Below the pieces are notes generated by a model. The model searched no databases. It was given only the letters and a program-made list of their open reading frames with translations, and had not been told where the DNA came from. A stretch of DNA of 64,000 bases from Linepithema humile. Its lineage: Eukaryota; Arthropoda; Insecta; Hymenoptera; Formicidae. The translations under genes and the position numbers were made by a program. Position 1 is the first letter of the stretch. Every line of letters begins with the position of its first letter. Location: contig NC_090128.1 in NCBI RefSeq assembly GCF_040581485.1, forward strand, positions 5,952,001-6,016,000. The letters run 5' to 3'. Positions 1-12,200 of the stretch are shown one piece after another.

Positions 1-708
1 GAGTAAATCTACAAGTGGGGTCGTGACCGTTATATATTTTGATCTCTGTCGAGATTACACCAAACATCGGCTCCCTCGAATCTTGTCGCCCTTCCAGCGG
101 CAGATTTGGATATTTGCAAATTTACATATCCCCAGAGAAAGTTAAAATTTGCACTTTCATGATATTCATATTTTAGATAGCTTTCAAAAATTAGTATTTA
201 TTTTATACATAATTTCATTTATTGACAAAAACAAAGACGAGGAAACTGGAAAAAGACACATTTTTCTCTTCACATATAACACCAGACATATTTATAAAGT
301 AGTTATTTTACATTTTATTATAAGATACCTCTCTTAATATATTCTTCAAGAGAAAGTACAGAAATAGAAGTATCGAAGATAACGGAAATAATTATAAATC
401 TTTTTCTTTCGTTCACTTCTTCTCTTATAATTAAACTCATATGAATTACGGAGAAAGCAACACAAGCTGAAATATAAAAAACTTTTTTTTTATCCTTTTG
501 GGACGAAGAATAAACTCGAATCTGTTCCGTTGTAGTTTTTATTCCTTATTATCGCCGGGACAAAAAGGAAACATAAATACGGTCAAATAGGATACACGGA
601 TCTTTTGTATTTTTGTGCCGCCTATTATTATTATTTACCCAACACAGTTCTTTTACTTTGAAAAGAAAATATTGACGATTGCCCGTATATTTACCTGAGG
701 TTCAACAC

Positions 709-732
709 AGCTCCCTTCCTAGCTCCCTTCCT
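709..732. repeat. two tandem copies of AGCTCCCTTCCT
   Basis: A perfect 12-bp direct duplication immediately next to the GTCAGTGRC repeats. Confidence 0.85.
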
Positions 733-752
733 AGGTCAAATTCTAGCCGAGG

Positions 753-779
753 GTCAGTGGCGTCAGTGACGTCAGTGGC
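753..779. repeat. three 9-bp tandem copies GTCAGTGRC, containing a consensus CRE
   Basis: Units are GTCAGTGGC, GTCAGTGAC and GTCAGTGGC. The junction of units two and three forms the full palindrome TGACGTCA at 767-774, the canonical CREB/ATF site. A two-copy repeat of AGCTCCCTTCCT lies just upstream (709-732). Function is not shown by sequence alone. Confidence 0.75.
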
Positions 780-2215
780 CACAGCCTCACGAGGCACTTA
801 AAGTACCGAGGCGAACGTTTTCTCTAATTCAATTTGAAAAGCTTCCTGGAGCGCGTCCAAAAGACATTCCGTATTCATGCTGGCGGAATAGCACTCGTAA
901 CTCATAACGGTACAGTCGCGATTTCCGAACGAACCGCTGCACTGCGTCGCGTCATGTTCCACTCATAGAGGTTTAGTACTGTGTTCTCGATACGATACGT
1001 TTTTATCAGCAGCATGAAGACCGTACATTATTCCACGTGCGGGTGAAGAGAGATCGAACATTAATATTAATCTGACGACGGGAGGACAACTTTGCATGTT
1101 ATAATATATTGATGTCGAGTGAAAATGGGAGCAATGCGGCGAAACAGTTTATATCTTGTGTTTATTATCTTTATTTTTATTATTATTATCCGGGAATGTT
1201 GGTGGAAAGAGCTTGGTTCGATGTCAATATTGCATGCGCACTTTTAGTAGCTTTTTGGAAACTGTAAAGAAAAAGGTTATTAGCTATTATTAACAGACAG
1301 CGTAAAATTGTTTATTCTGGGAGATTTTTTTTTTTTCTTTATATGAATTCACAATATTTTTTTTTTTTTGCTATTGAACGCTTAAATATTTTTATTTAAT
1401 AAAATTGATTCTAAAAAGATTAAATAATTCATACCGGTGTGAATTTAATCATAATATCATTTATAAAAGTTCTAAATTTATAATTGCCTATTGAGTCGCG
1501 AATTGAATCGAATACTAATGGATATTTTAATATTTATATCATATTTTGTTTTTTCCGTTTCATGTAGTTATTGTATTTTTATGCATACATATTGTATTGT
1601 GTTTTTATACTCGTCACAATTTACGGAACCAGAGAGGACTAAATTTTTTGAAATTTTTTGAAAACGTTATTTTAAAGTAAATTTTATCTCTCCTGGAATT
1701 TTCAAAGTTAACCGTGCATTCACCCTGAAATGACAAGAATGACACTATTTTAGCATCTATATTTAAATAACTACATTTTCTACAATGAAATATGTATCAT
1801 CAATTATATAATTTAAATTTAATCATTTGTATTATCACAAATAAAGTGCTATTTTTGTCATTTTGGCTTGAATATATGATTAAATAACTAGAGAATTAAC
1901 TTTACATTTTCTAATTTGTTTCTCTAAACAGTTCTGGAAATATTTAGAGATATGTACATTAAAAATACATTTAAAAATACATTCTTTTAAAGAATTCAGA
2001 TGTTTAAAAAGCCAAAATACCATATTTATATAATACAAACACATTTACTGAACGTTAAGAGATTATGCAATATCAAATAATCGCAGATTTTTATTTTAAA
2101 TCCCAAGCACATGCATTTGAAGAATTGATTTAATTATTTTGAGCAGTGTATATATTGTGTATTACAACACATTTCAAAATCCTTTTTCGAAACTGACACA
2201 TAAAATCCTTAAAAG

Positions 2216-3119
2216 GACTAGAATAAGTGAAAATTTACTGCGCGAGCAATGCTCACACAAACTAGGATTCGTACTCCCATGCTTTCATGCCCGGCTGTAC
2301 CGCGGATGAGAGAGAACCACGGAAGAGAATCCGGCGTGGAACGAATTGTCCCGTGCTTTGGGATGTCGACGCATCCCACTCGGCGTATACAACGCGATGG
2401 ACGCGCGTCGCAACGCGTTGGTCCACGTTCTCGGGTATCGGGCTCGTCGCTCAGCCGGCGGCGACACGTTCTCGTCACGCGGATGACGAGTGACGAACGC
2501 GCTATTGCGGGGAATCGTCGGCCAATATTTTCCCCGGGTCGTCGGGAACGCTGGGTCTACGGGCGAACACAAAATGGCTGCCGGCAGGAGCGATCGACCG
2601 TGAGTGAGCACGAGCGAGCGAGCGAGAAAACCTCGTTTCTCCCTTTCTCCGTGTCTCACTCTTTTCTTCTTATGCCCTCACTCACTCATTCAACTCACTC
2701 ACACACCGACACAAGCGCGTGTAACACGTACATCCACGCGCGGGCGCACAATTTTCTCTCTCTCTTTCCGCATTTATAACTTAGCTATTCATGGGCATTG
2801 ATTCTCTAACATCAATACCGGGATTTGTATTTCATCGTTAATTAGTTTTTGACCGTATCCTTTAGATTTTTATAACATCAATTTTCATTATGCACTTGGC
2901 GCTTGAGGGAAGACGGCATAAAATAAATAGTCGTTTTTGCTCTCACTCTCTTTTTCTTTGTTATCGGTTTTTTTTTTTTTCCTTTTTTCGTTCAACCAAC
3001 ATTCGTCCTGCTTTGAATTAAAATACCGCATCTTTCGCGCTCCTCCTTTCTTTCTCGGATCTTTTTCTCGCTGCGGCTCCAAAGCCGGTGCCGTCTTTCT
3101 CTCTCACGCTTTAACGATC
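2216..3119. other. GC-rich island, noncoding
   Basis: Abrupt rise in GC and CpG from 2216, with (GAGC)n near 2610-2626 and CACTCACTC repeats at 2675-2705 that are its partial complement. Overlapping frames exist on both strands, as expected for GC-rich noncoding DNA; none resembles a protein family. Possibly a promoter or open-chromatin island. Confidence 0.5.
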
Positions 3120-3370
3120 GCGTTTCCCTCCAACTCGCCGGTGCTTCTCATCCAAGTTCCTCCGACGACGTCGCACTTTGTTCCTCTTCCTTCAACAACG
3201 TCGCGCTCCATCTCGCTTTCTACAACCATTCTCCCCCGTTCTCTTTCAGCTATAATATCGTTCTTCATTCCTCGCCTTTGCAACAACGTCGCTGTCTATT
3301 CTTTATTCATTCCGACGTCGCTCTTCCTTCTTGGGCGACAATGTTGTTCGCTGTTTCTCACTCTCGCGGT
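3120..3370. repeat. degenerate ~29-30-bp minisatellite with ACGTCGC cores
   Basis: A pyrimidine-rich stretch in which ACGTCGC, usually preceded by CAACA or CGACG, recurs at 3168-3174, 3198-3204, 3286-3292 and 3315-3321, with a weaker version near 3351. Spacings are 30, 88 (three units), 29 and about 30. The intervening sequence is C/T-rich. The units are too diverged for perfect-match repeat finders. Confidence 0.55.
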
Positions 3371-5122
3371 GAGAGTACAATCACGCGTCCCTATCGCACG
3401 TTATACGAGAACGATTGATGTTTGCACGCTGTCCTCTCATCGGCGAGACATTACATCGTTCTCGCTACACTCGCACTCTAGCTTCATCGAATGCGACGGA
3501 GAGGGGCGTGCGTTTTATCCCTATTGCGCTCGTTGCAACAGTATTCTTCGTCACTTTTTCCATCATATAATGCAGCTTACTCTTTTTCGGTTTTTCCTCG
3601 CTCCTCCAACTCTCTCTTTCTCTTTCTTTTTCTTTCGATTTATCGGATTAAGCGCATGAGGCACCTGTTTTTTTTTGTGTCTCTATCTATCCGACAAAGA
3701 GCATTCCATGTTATCGCAGTCGCTCCTATTATAAACACGTAATGTTATCAACTTGCTCGCACTCTGTCGCCGCAATGCGATAGGATTCTCTCCTTTTATC
3801 TTTGTATGTTCTTTTTTTTTATCATCCACCGCATCTCTTTTTTTTTTTTAACGAGAAGCAGTGTCATGCTCACTTTTATTGCAGACGCACATAGTATCGA
3901 CACTTGCTCGTTCTCTCTCTATCCTATATCACTTTTCTCTCTCCCCCCCCCCTTTGTTCTGTCTGCTCAAGATGCAGAAGATGGAAATACATAAATGGAA
4001 AAGCACAATTACAGATGCAATAGCGATGACGACTACTTGACGACCGCGAGCAGTTTACTGCTGGTTTACTTCGCTACATATGTACGCACGCATGCACGCA
4101 ACACACACATCGTGGCAACGCGATTCAAATATAGGCGTCGGCAATGTCAGCGACACACGCACGTCGTCGTTGCGGCTTGCGTTACGGCCCGCGACGACCG
4201 CATGCACACTAATTGTGCGGCGTACCGGAGCTGAGTTACATTGTCTCGTATTATGTATATACGATATTGCCCGGATTCGTACGAGCAGCCGGAGGCGTAC
4301 GAGCCATTGGCGTATGTGCTTATATGCTGTGCGCTAATAGCTTGATTCGATATCAGGACGGTGGTGTTCCATACTGATTGCGCATGTTAAAGAAAAGCTT
4401 ATTACTTGATAGATTATATCGGGCTTTTTAGAAAATTTATTTGCATAAAAAGAACAGTTTTATTCTAGCAGTCGTTCAGCTTGTTCTCGTTATCGTAACA
4501 CAAGTTGGCTATCCGATCTCTCAATGATTTTTTTCACGCTACTCCAATCAACGCAGATAATGCTGGCGTTCGTGCTGCCGAGTTGTCTGCATTATCCGCG
4601 GCTCGTAAAGCTGATTAACGACTCGTTCGCATCGGATGTGTCTTAATTCTTCTCCAGGTGTCGCGCACGCGCACCGTAAAGTATCCTGCGTGACGGGAGT
4701 AGTGAGATTATCAACCGACTGCGACCAGGTATGCAAAACACCTATGTCGGATAATATACGCGTATGCATATGTTAGATACAAAATGTATTCGCTGTTGTT
4801 ACTTCAGGCAAATTTCACACCGCTGACACGTTTACGCGTCAAAGACGCGGAAACGTTTTCTCGTTGATCTGATAATTGATTCTGTAAATCTTGTGAAATG
4901 TACATTTCATTTTTGTTTGATCGATTCGTTTAAAGCTACATAGCATTCGAGAAACACTTCACTCATATGTTTCGCACATTTGTATAAGGATTAAGTCAAT
5001 ATTGTTTATATAACTGTATCCCATATAGTCTGGTTTGTAAAGAATTTAAAAAAGATGCTAATGATAAAAGATTATAAATGATCATTAAAGAAACATTAGA
5101 AGAATTTGAAATTTCTTCTTAA

Positions 5123-5157
5123 TAGCTTAAAAATTTATTCGTAGCTTAAAAATTTAT
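5123..5157. repeat. two copies of TAGCTTAAAAATTTAT (period 19)
   Basis: Perfect 16-bp direct repeats at 5123-5138 and 5142-5157. A second small tandem, GGAAGTATAC with variants, follows at 5171-5202. Confidence 0.8.
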
Positions 5158-5170
5158 ATGAAATCTGTAT

Positions 5171-5202
5171 GGAAGTATACGGAATATACGGAAGTATACG
5201 GA
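5171..5202. repeat. short GGAAGTATAC tandem
   Basis: GGAAGTATAC, GGAATATAC, GGAAGTATAC, then GGA. About three 9-10-bp units. Confidence 0.8.
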
Positions 5203-5274
5203 AAGTGCACGAGGTTATCAGAAAGGAAGAGACTTGGATTAAAAATTAAAAAAAAATTTACATTAAAATGTAGA

Positions 5275-5640
5275 TTACCACCGCGTAGATTTTTGCAACT
5301 AGATGTGCAGTTTTGTTGGCTGTAACCTATTATCGCGCTTTTAACGTCCATTTTGTCGGTCTATACATCACGCGCGTCCATGCGTAACAAAGAGATTAAT
5401 TGATTTTCGTTTATAAAAGAGTAAAAGCCTGTTGTAGTCGACTTGAGAGAAATTTCTCTGGAGAAGTTGAGTAATAGCCTTATTATATTTGCAGAGCAAA
5501 TTTCACTAACATTAAGACTATATATTTAAAATATTTTTTAACTGTATTTAAAAGAAATCTTTTCACGTTTCTTTATTGTATATTTAGTTTTATTTAACGG
5601 TTTTCATAAAAGGTAAAAAAAATTTGGAATTTGATTGCCA
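5275..5640. repeat. diverged direct duplication, copy 1
   Basis: Aligns collinearly with 5796-6110 at an offset of about 500 bp. Matching anchors include GTAACCTATTATCGC versus GTAACCTAGTATCGC, AACAAAGAGATTAATTGATT versus CACAAAGGGGTTAATTGATT, TAAAAGCC, TATTTGCAGAGC, and an AAAAATTTGGAAT run. I estimate about 70-75% identity over the best 180 bp (5322-5500). It is noncoding, with no terminal repeats or target duplication. Confidence 0.7.
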
Positions 5641-5795
5641 TATTTATCAATCGGTTTACTCTTATTCCATGTTGAAAGCCGATTTTCATAAAGATTAATA
5701 AATGCAAAATAAATTCAGAAACGGTTGCATTAGTGCTGTATATTGCGCTAAATAAAGATTATAATATTAGCTGTAAAGATTAGAATAGACTTTTG

Positions 5796-6110
5796 TGATT
5801 AATCCGCGAGGTTTTAAGCTCTGTGGTAACCTAGTATCGCACGTTCCACGCGCGTTTATGCCGCTTATCGACGCGTCACAAAGGGGTTAATTGATTCCCC
5901 ATGTAAAAAGTTAAAAGCCCGGCGCGCAATTAACCCGGCCGAAATAATTGGTTGAAAAATTTCGACGTTGGATAAAGGCTTGACTGTATTTGCAGAGCGG
6001 TATATGTTACCGTTTTATAGAATACCCAAGCGCATTGGGCAAAGCATTTGCAATTTTTTGTATGCACATGCACATGAAAAGAAAAGGGAAAAAATTTGGA
6101 ATACAATTTA
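5796..6110. repeat. diverged direct duplication, copy 2
   Basis: Partner of 5275-5640. This copy is more GC-rich in the centre (5830-5950). The spacing between the anchors is nearly unchanged between copies (504 bp at the GTAACC anchor, 501 bp at GCAGAGC), so the core has few indels. Confidence 0.7.
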
Positions 6111-6531
6111 TCGATACTAAATATTTCGATTTTATATTTTTTGTTATACAAATTCTTATCAAAATATTGTACAATTTTGAAGTTTTATCGCAATACATTT
6201 TTTTCAAATTTTTTGTCAATTTTTCAAAAAATATTTGACGCCATTTTTTTATGTAACACAATATTAATATTTAGTGGTGCTGTGACGTATTGTAAACCAT
6301 TTATTTTCGACTGTATTATTATTATTATTATCATTAGCAATATAGCGATGCTGAAAAGCAATGAATGTTTTAACGCCATCAAGTGTCGACGCTCGAAATA
6401 ATTACTATCGGACGAGTAAGTGTCGATATCCTGAATTTCAGCATTCTCACGTAGAGACATTTGTTCGTGTACGTTACGGATCAAAGCTTACAGTTCACAG
6501 AAGCGTGGTGCAAGTATGTGGAGAGAGCAAT

Positions 6532-6638
6532 AGGCAGACAGGCAACCAAGCGGGCAGGCAAGCGGGCAGGCAAGCGGGCAGGCAAGCAGGCGGGCGGGCA
6601 AGCGGGTAGGCAGGCAAGCCGGCAGGCAGGCAGGCAGC
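6532..6638. repeat. GGCAGGCAAGCG minisatellite
   Basis: About 107 bp of G/C/A-only tandem repeat with a basic 12-bp unit GCGGGCAGGCAA at its cleanest (6548-6590), decaying to 4-bp GGCA repeats on the right. It creates spurious Ala/Gly/Lys/Arg and Cys/Leu/Pro frames on both strands. Confidence 0.9.
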
Positions 6639-7210
6639 TCGTCGTCGTATTATTGTTCGCCCACGGGCCGATAGACTGCCAGAGCACTCGGCAGTCAAGT
6701 CAGGCAGTCACCTGCCTATTAGAGAACCGGGGAGATTCCTGAGTGCCTTGTAGTACGCGCTCCTTACTACATCGCTGGCTCGTTCTCCTCTCTCACTTCT
6801 CTCGCCCGTCTTCCCTTCTAGTTCCTCGCTGCGCTCTCGCTATCACTCCGACTAGCGTCCGCCGGGAGTACCGCACCACCGACATCATCGTGTCGCATCG
6901 CGTCGCATCGCACAGCTTTGCTGTTTCACACGCCGTAGCGGGCTTTGTAGCCGGCGGACTGTCGCGTGTACTTTACGCCCGACTCGTACGTGTACGCACT
7001 CTGTTCACCAAGCGTATACATATATATATATGTGTATATATATATGTACATTTGCGCGCGAGTTCACGAGTCTGGCTCGTAAAAGCGCCGCCGATGCGCG
7101 GGAGGCGTCGCTGTCAAAGGCGCTCGTTTTATTTACGAGGCAGGAACTCGTTACGTCCGCGGCGTAACACACGTTCCGCTCGCGTACCAGACTCTGAATA
7201 AACTGCAGGC
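6639..7210. other. GC-rich island right of the minisatellite
   Basis: CpG-rich, with C/T-rich segments, CGTCGCATCG duplications (6891-6912) and a TA/TG tract. It may be a promoter-like island. An open frame from 6743 is compositionally driven and ends at 7201 without family motifs. Confidence 0.45.
7015..7047. repeat. (TA)/(TG) microsatellite
   Basis: An alternating TATA/TGTA stretch, purine-pyrimidine alternating throughout, within an otherwise GC-rich island. Confidence 0.85.
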
Positions 7211-8740
7211 CCTCCATTGCTCTCATTTCCGTATACTTTTTACTTTGAAGACTAGACGATCCTACGGGAATCCCGCTTTGATTACAATACAAGTCTTTTC
7301 CTAATTTGACATTGATTTTTTTAGTAATATATTTATGTTTTGAAGAAGGAAAAAGAGTGAAAAGAAAATAAGAAATGTGACGCAGGTGTTTTATTGTCCA
7401 CATGATAATCCACTTGGTTAACAATGTGCACTCGGCGATCGATAACTTTATACGTTAAGATTTTATGCACGCAAATCAGATTATAAATAGATTCATGAAT
7501 TTTGATGCAAAATAGGACTATTACGCATTCGTATTCATTATCGCATGGCGTAGCGCAGTGTCATTGTTTTCTTTCTCTATCATTGTTGCATATTGCATCA
7601 GCGGATAATTCAGACATTGATGGCATAGATTTATTCACGTCTTTAATAATCGTTAGTGAGGTAAAATGCATTTACTGCAGGCTTGCATGCATATATTCGG
7701 CTTTCTCTTGCACATCGCAATTATTCTATGTTTCAGTTATTTATCGGAGAAATTTTGTGTTTCAAATTCAAATCATATATTACATTATCAACTAATTATT
7801 TCCAATTCTATTTATTTAAAATACATTTATATCATTTATTTTTATATTAGAATCTGAATTATAACATTTATTTTATTTGTTTTTATATCTAGCAACATTT
7901 ATATATTTATAACTTTCTATATGACTATATAACTTTATATAAATTTCGACTAAACGTAACATTCACTGTATAAATACGGATTTTAAACATCATTTAGCAC
8001 AAGGTCTCAAAATGATTTGGATCTTTTCTGAGTGAAAAATGAAAATCGTTGCTCGTGCTTTTGCTTAATCACGCGTGCACCGATTACAATTGTTCGGCCG
8101 TGTGCGTACACAATAAACTGTTCAGTCAGTACGAAATCAGATATGTGACCACAAAAGGCAATCAGTGTCGTTGTTACGATGTCACGACGATTGCAAGCGC
8201 GACACACGGTCGTTACAATTATAAATAATACCGTATCGAGTCTCTTGCATTCGTTTTGCATCGCAAAGCGACCTGAAATTAACATAACACGATCCAGCAT
8301 GCGGTCTACAATAAATTTGTCAATTACTACGCATTTGCTTTATTAATATTTGCCATTAATATTCGCACATTGTCCTGCGCATCACCACATGCAGACGACT
8401 GATTTAATCAATAACGTTACTCGACAAATTTGTCTCTTTTTTTTCCAGAAACAGATTTGATATGAAGTTAAACGAGTCGTGCCAGCTTTAACATGATAGT
8501 ATCAAAAATGACATCGGTTATCGAGGATTCTATTTTATTTTCAGTTAAGTCTTCCGCATTATGATACATTTGACATCGCGATATTATATTATCAGTACTT
8601 ACGACGTTCGATCGCGTATAACTAAAAGCATTGGAGCCCGGCGGAAGTTTTAACATCTCTCCGACGCGAGAGGAGAGGTGCGGCGGAATGGGGGCATGAG
8701 AATCCTCATAAAAGAATTTACATTCCATAGCGACGAATAA
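7211..8740. other. noncoding AT-rich sequence
   Basis: No gene, RNA or repeat recognised. A pyrimidine tract plus CAG at about 8438-8449 resembles a splice acceptor but has no partner donor nearby. Confidence 0.55.
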
Positions 8741-9280
8741 TTGCAGAGATGTCAGACGCGGGCATGGAAGCGCAAAGCAAAATTGAAATAATAAAAATTG
8801 CGGCATTTACGCGGCGCAATACCGGGAGGATTTATCGCGATGTTAAAGCGGTGGCATCGATTTTTCCATATAACACGCCGCGCAAGAGAGTTTTTCGATG
8901 GCGCGCGCTTTAACGAGCGTGTTTTCGCCCATATACCCGTCATGAAACGTTACAGCCCGGGTTTTATAGCAAAGCAACACGGTGGTTTTCAAAATGGCCG
9001 GGTTCACTCGTGTCACCGGCTGTGTGCGGTGGATGCGTCCCCCTCCCGCCCCTCCGCCTGATCGATAACGTGTGTGACAGCGTCGCGTCGACTCTCTCTT
9101 TCTCTTTCCCTCTCCCACCCCTCTCTTTCTCTTTCTGGTCCCTCCACGGGGATTAAGGTAAATGGATTCGAAATTAGAGCGCGCGCGATATCGCGTTTTA
9201 CCGCGCGATTAATTCGATCGCGGTCGTTCAAGCGAACGATTCGATGCCTCGATCTGTTCTGGATTAATTGAATGCCTCTC
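8741..9280. other. CpG-rich island, noncoding
   Basis: Frequent GCGCGC/CGCGAT words and a C/T-rich tract at about 9091-9145. Neither strand has a recognisable protein. Possibly regulatory. Confidence 0.45.
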
Positions 9281-12200
9281 GAAGTAAAACGTATCTTTTG
9301 AAATTTTTATACTATTAACACTTGGATAACTGTACAGTATCATAAAATGTAATTACGAGGAAAATGACCGATACTAACGATACCGGTATTAAAAGAATAT
9401 TAATGCTATAATCAAGTACTAATTTAATTGTACATAAAAATTAAAAATAGTGTATTAAATGTGTTGTACATAATTAATTTTTTCTTTTGTTACTTTCTGC
9501 TCAATTAAAATCGAAGGTAAATTATTTATGTCGAAAATATTCAGTATGGGCGGCGATATTTAAATACTAAGAATACGCCTATCGGCAATTTAATCTGCGT
9601 GACTGATCGGAAATAATATTTGACGACTGGAAATCAGTCTCGGTAAATGTTTGTGCAACAGTTTTGTAAGTTTAAATACGACTCATTAAGAGCGTTTGTA
9701 CAGTATGAGGTGAGCCCAGCTGCTCAAATACAAGTACGATAAGGGACCTGCAATTATTAATGCATACAAAACCCACGCGTACGGCTACGTAAGCGTAAAA
9801 TAAAATCGTTCGAGTTGTCATTTTTGCCACCGTGAATAAATTATCAATCAAAGCAGATATTTGCTGGAATTTGCGATATCGTCTATCTTTTTGCGAAGAA
9901 GATAAATGCATATCTTTCTATATCTGGTATTATAAATAAGTCTTGCATGTCTTTTAGCGAGGAACGCAGATAAGAGTTATCTTTAAATAGTAATTAAGAA
10001 ATTAATTCAATAGCGTATTATACATACAATAAATATTTTGCAATAAATACGCATCTGTGCGTTCCAGAGAAAATTCTTTTCATCAAAAATATTTTTAAGC
10101 AGTGAAATTTATTTAAGCGTGGTATTTTTTTCAAAGTTCTCTTTTGAAAAGCACAAATATGAAAGAAGGAGCCGTTTTTTGCGTTTTTCTTTTGTTACAC
10201 TAAAATTGATGCCAATAAAAGGTATGAATTTTTTTTATTCACATTGCTTTGTAAATAGCAAGAAATTTATTGGAGTGAGTTGTACATATTAACGAAGGCG
10301 ACCGTCGTCCTTTTTTCAACGTCGCGGTTTACTGATTGTAAGTTCAAACATTCAAGTGACTTTTGTGCAATGATTTTTAAAAGTGTGAAAACATTTTTTG
10401 ATATCTAAGAATAAAATAGCTTTTCTCAAACACACGGCAAGTTTTTGTGTGATAGATTGTATTAAATTTATGTTTTACATTTTCCAAATTTTCTATTGTT
10501 AAAAAATTTTGTTTCGTGGAAATATGATTTTTTGAAAAGTTTTGATTTATTTGAACAGTTTGACAAAACAATTTAATTTGATATAAAATCAAAATAAAAA
10601 AAATATTGTATAATAGTGATTTAGAATTCCAGCTTAGCGTAATGAAACAATACAAGATAATATCAAGTAATGCTATGTTTAATTTGGCATAAGCACTCAA
10701 GAATATTTTACGTTTCTTTCTTTTTCTTTTTTTTTATTTTTGCTATCATCGCGCGCGCAAAATAATGCTTCTAGCCGAGCGGAGCGACTGCGCCTAATCG
10801 ATACTGGTTAATGGCGGACAAGCGAATGGATCGCAATCCCGAGGCGCTCGTTAAGCAATAAGCTGAGAAAACATAATTAAAGGGCGCTTAGAAGAACGAG
10901 CGAGCCTGATTTTTCTCGCATACCAACATCATCGAGCCGATCGATTATCGAAACCAACCAAGTGCTCTAAAGTTGCCAACATTGCGCCGAGGCTGACCTG
11001 ATGAGATATAATCGGTGTGCAAAGAACGGTTCGGAAATATGGACTTTCATAAATTAAAACGTAAAATAAGTCAACTAAAATAATTTATGTTTGCCTGAAA
11101 TACTTCTGCAAACAGTTATACTCACATATTCTCATAGGAATATATTTGAATTTAAAAGAAATTAAATTTAGAATTTTTATTATTTATGAGTTTTAAAATA
11201 TATATTTTCTTAGAAATTTTCTTAAATGTTAAAACTTTCATAATTGTACTAATTAAAAATTCTTCCGATAGAAATAAATTCTACATGATTTTATCCAAAG
11301 AAATCAGTTGAGATATTTTCGGCGGATAGTTCTGTAAATGTTTTTCAACAACTTCTTTTGGTATTTTAGAATTTGTGCTACACTTGGTCTTGAAGCGAAC
11401 ATTAGAAAGTATAACGGCGGCTCACGTATTATTGTGCGCGCTACACGCGATAATCATAGTAATCGAGTCGAGTTATGCCATGGCACGAAACGCGGCGCGA
11501 ATCACTTCAAAATTGATTCGGGGAGATAGGCTTTTGCGTGACGCTGTACCTTTCGTCGATCATCACCGACAAGCATCGTCTTTGTGGTTCTGAAGACTTG
11601 GGGATATTATTTCAGGTTCTTGTCATACAAAGAGATTCCTCTGAAACAGAACACCCAAATACAATCCTTAGATCTAAAGATAGGGGAAAATATTTAGATA
11701 AAATCTCAATGGTTTCAGGAAAAGAAAAGTAATATATATGAAGATAATATACTCGGAATACTCGTTTTTATTGTTCTTAAATAGAAATATATTTTTTAAG
11801 CAAAACTGGAGAGCTACTTTTTTTGAGACTAAAATTTTTTGATCTATGAATAGTTTAAATTTTCTCATTTGATATTTATGAATGTTTTTTTGGTTTTATT
11901 TTTGTTTTACTGTAACGATGATAAAAAACATCGATAAAGTGAGAAAGAAAAAGTTACATATTACACTAGTATTACCGTAAAAAATCGCGTCATCTACACA
12001 TATTTAGAGCGGGAACAGCGTAGTTATCGATCGGCGACGGCGCCCTTTAACCGTTCTTTTCACCACGTTGGTGTAAATGCGACAAATCGTCCGTCAAACC
12101 AGATTAAATGCCATCGTGTGTACAATCGCGTAAGCGGCCTCCGCATCGAATGTGAAAGCCGAGAATGTGATTCTGTGACGTATCTCGAACCGTCAGGTGC

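Larger units (their letters stand above)
1..2215. other. noncoding, mostly AT-rich
   Basis: Apart from the short tandems at 709-779, I see no gene. T runs lie at about 1326-1339 and 1359-1370. The segment 690-1060 is somewhat more GC-rich. Small reading frames are AT-biased and without family motifs. Confidence 0.6.
3371..5274. other. noncoding; pyrimidine-rich, then mixed
   Basis: The C/T-rich character continues to about 3960, with T runs and a C9 run at about 3945-3953. From 4000 to 4350 CpG is elevated, with CGCACGCATG-like alternation near 4085-4110. Beyond 4350 the sequence is AT-rich. No gene recognised. Confidence 0.5.

Noticed and set aside
2249..2779. 176-codon plus-strand frame in the first GC-rich island
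   Set aside because: Overlaps frames on both strands, which reflects a low stop density in GC-rich DNA. No recognisable domain.
6461..6742. Ala/Gly/Arg/Lys repeat protein
   Set aside because: A direct translation of the GGCAGGCAAGCG minisatellite.
6909..6923. 15-mer CGCACAGCTTTGCTG shared with 40527-40541
   Set aside because: One or more shared 15-mers are expected by chance in a 64-kb self-comparison. No similarity extends beyond it.
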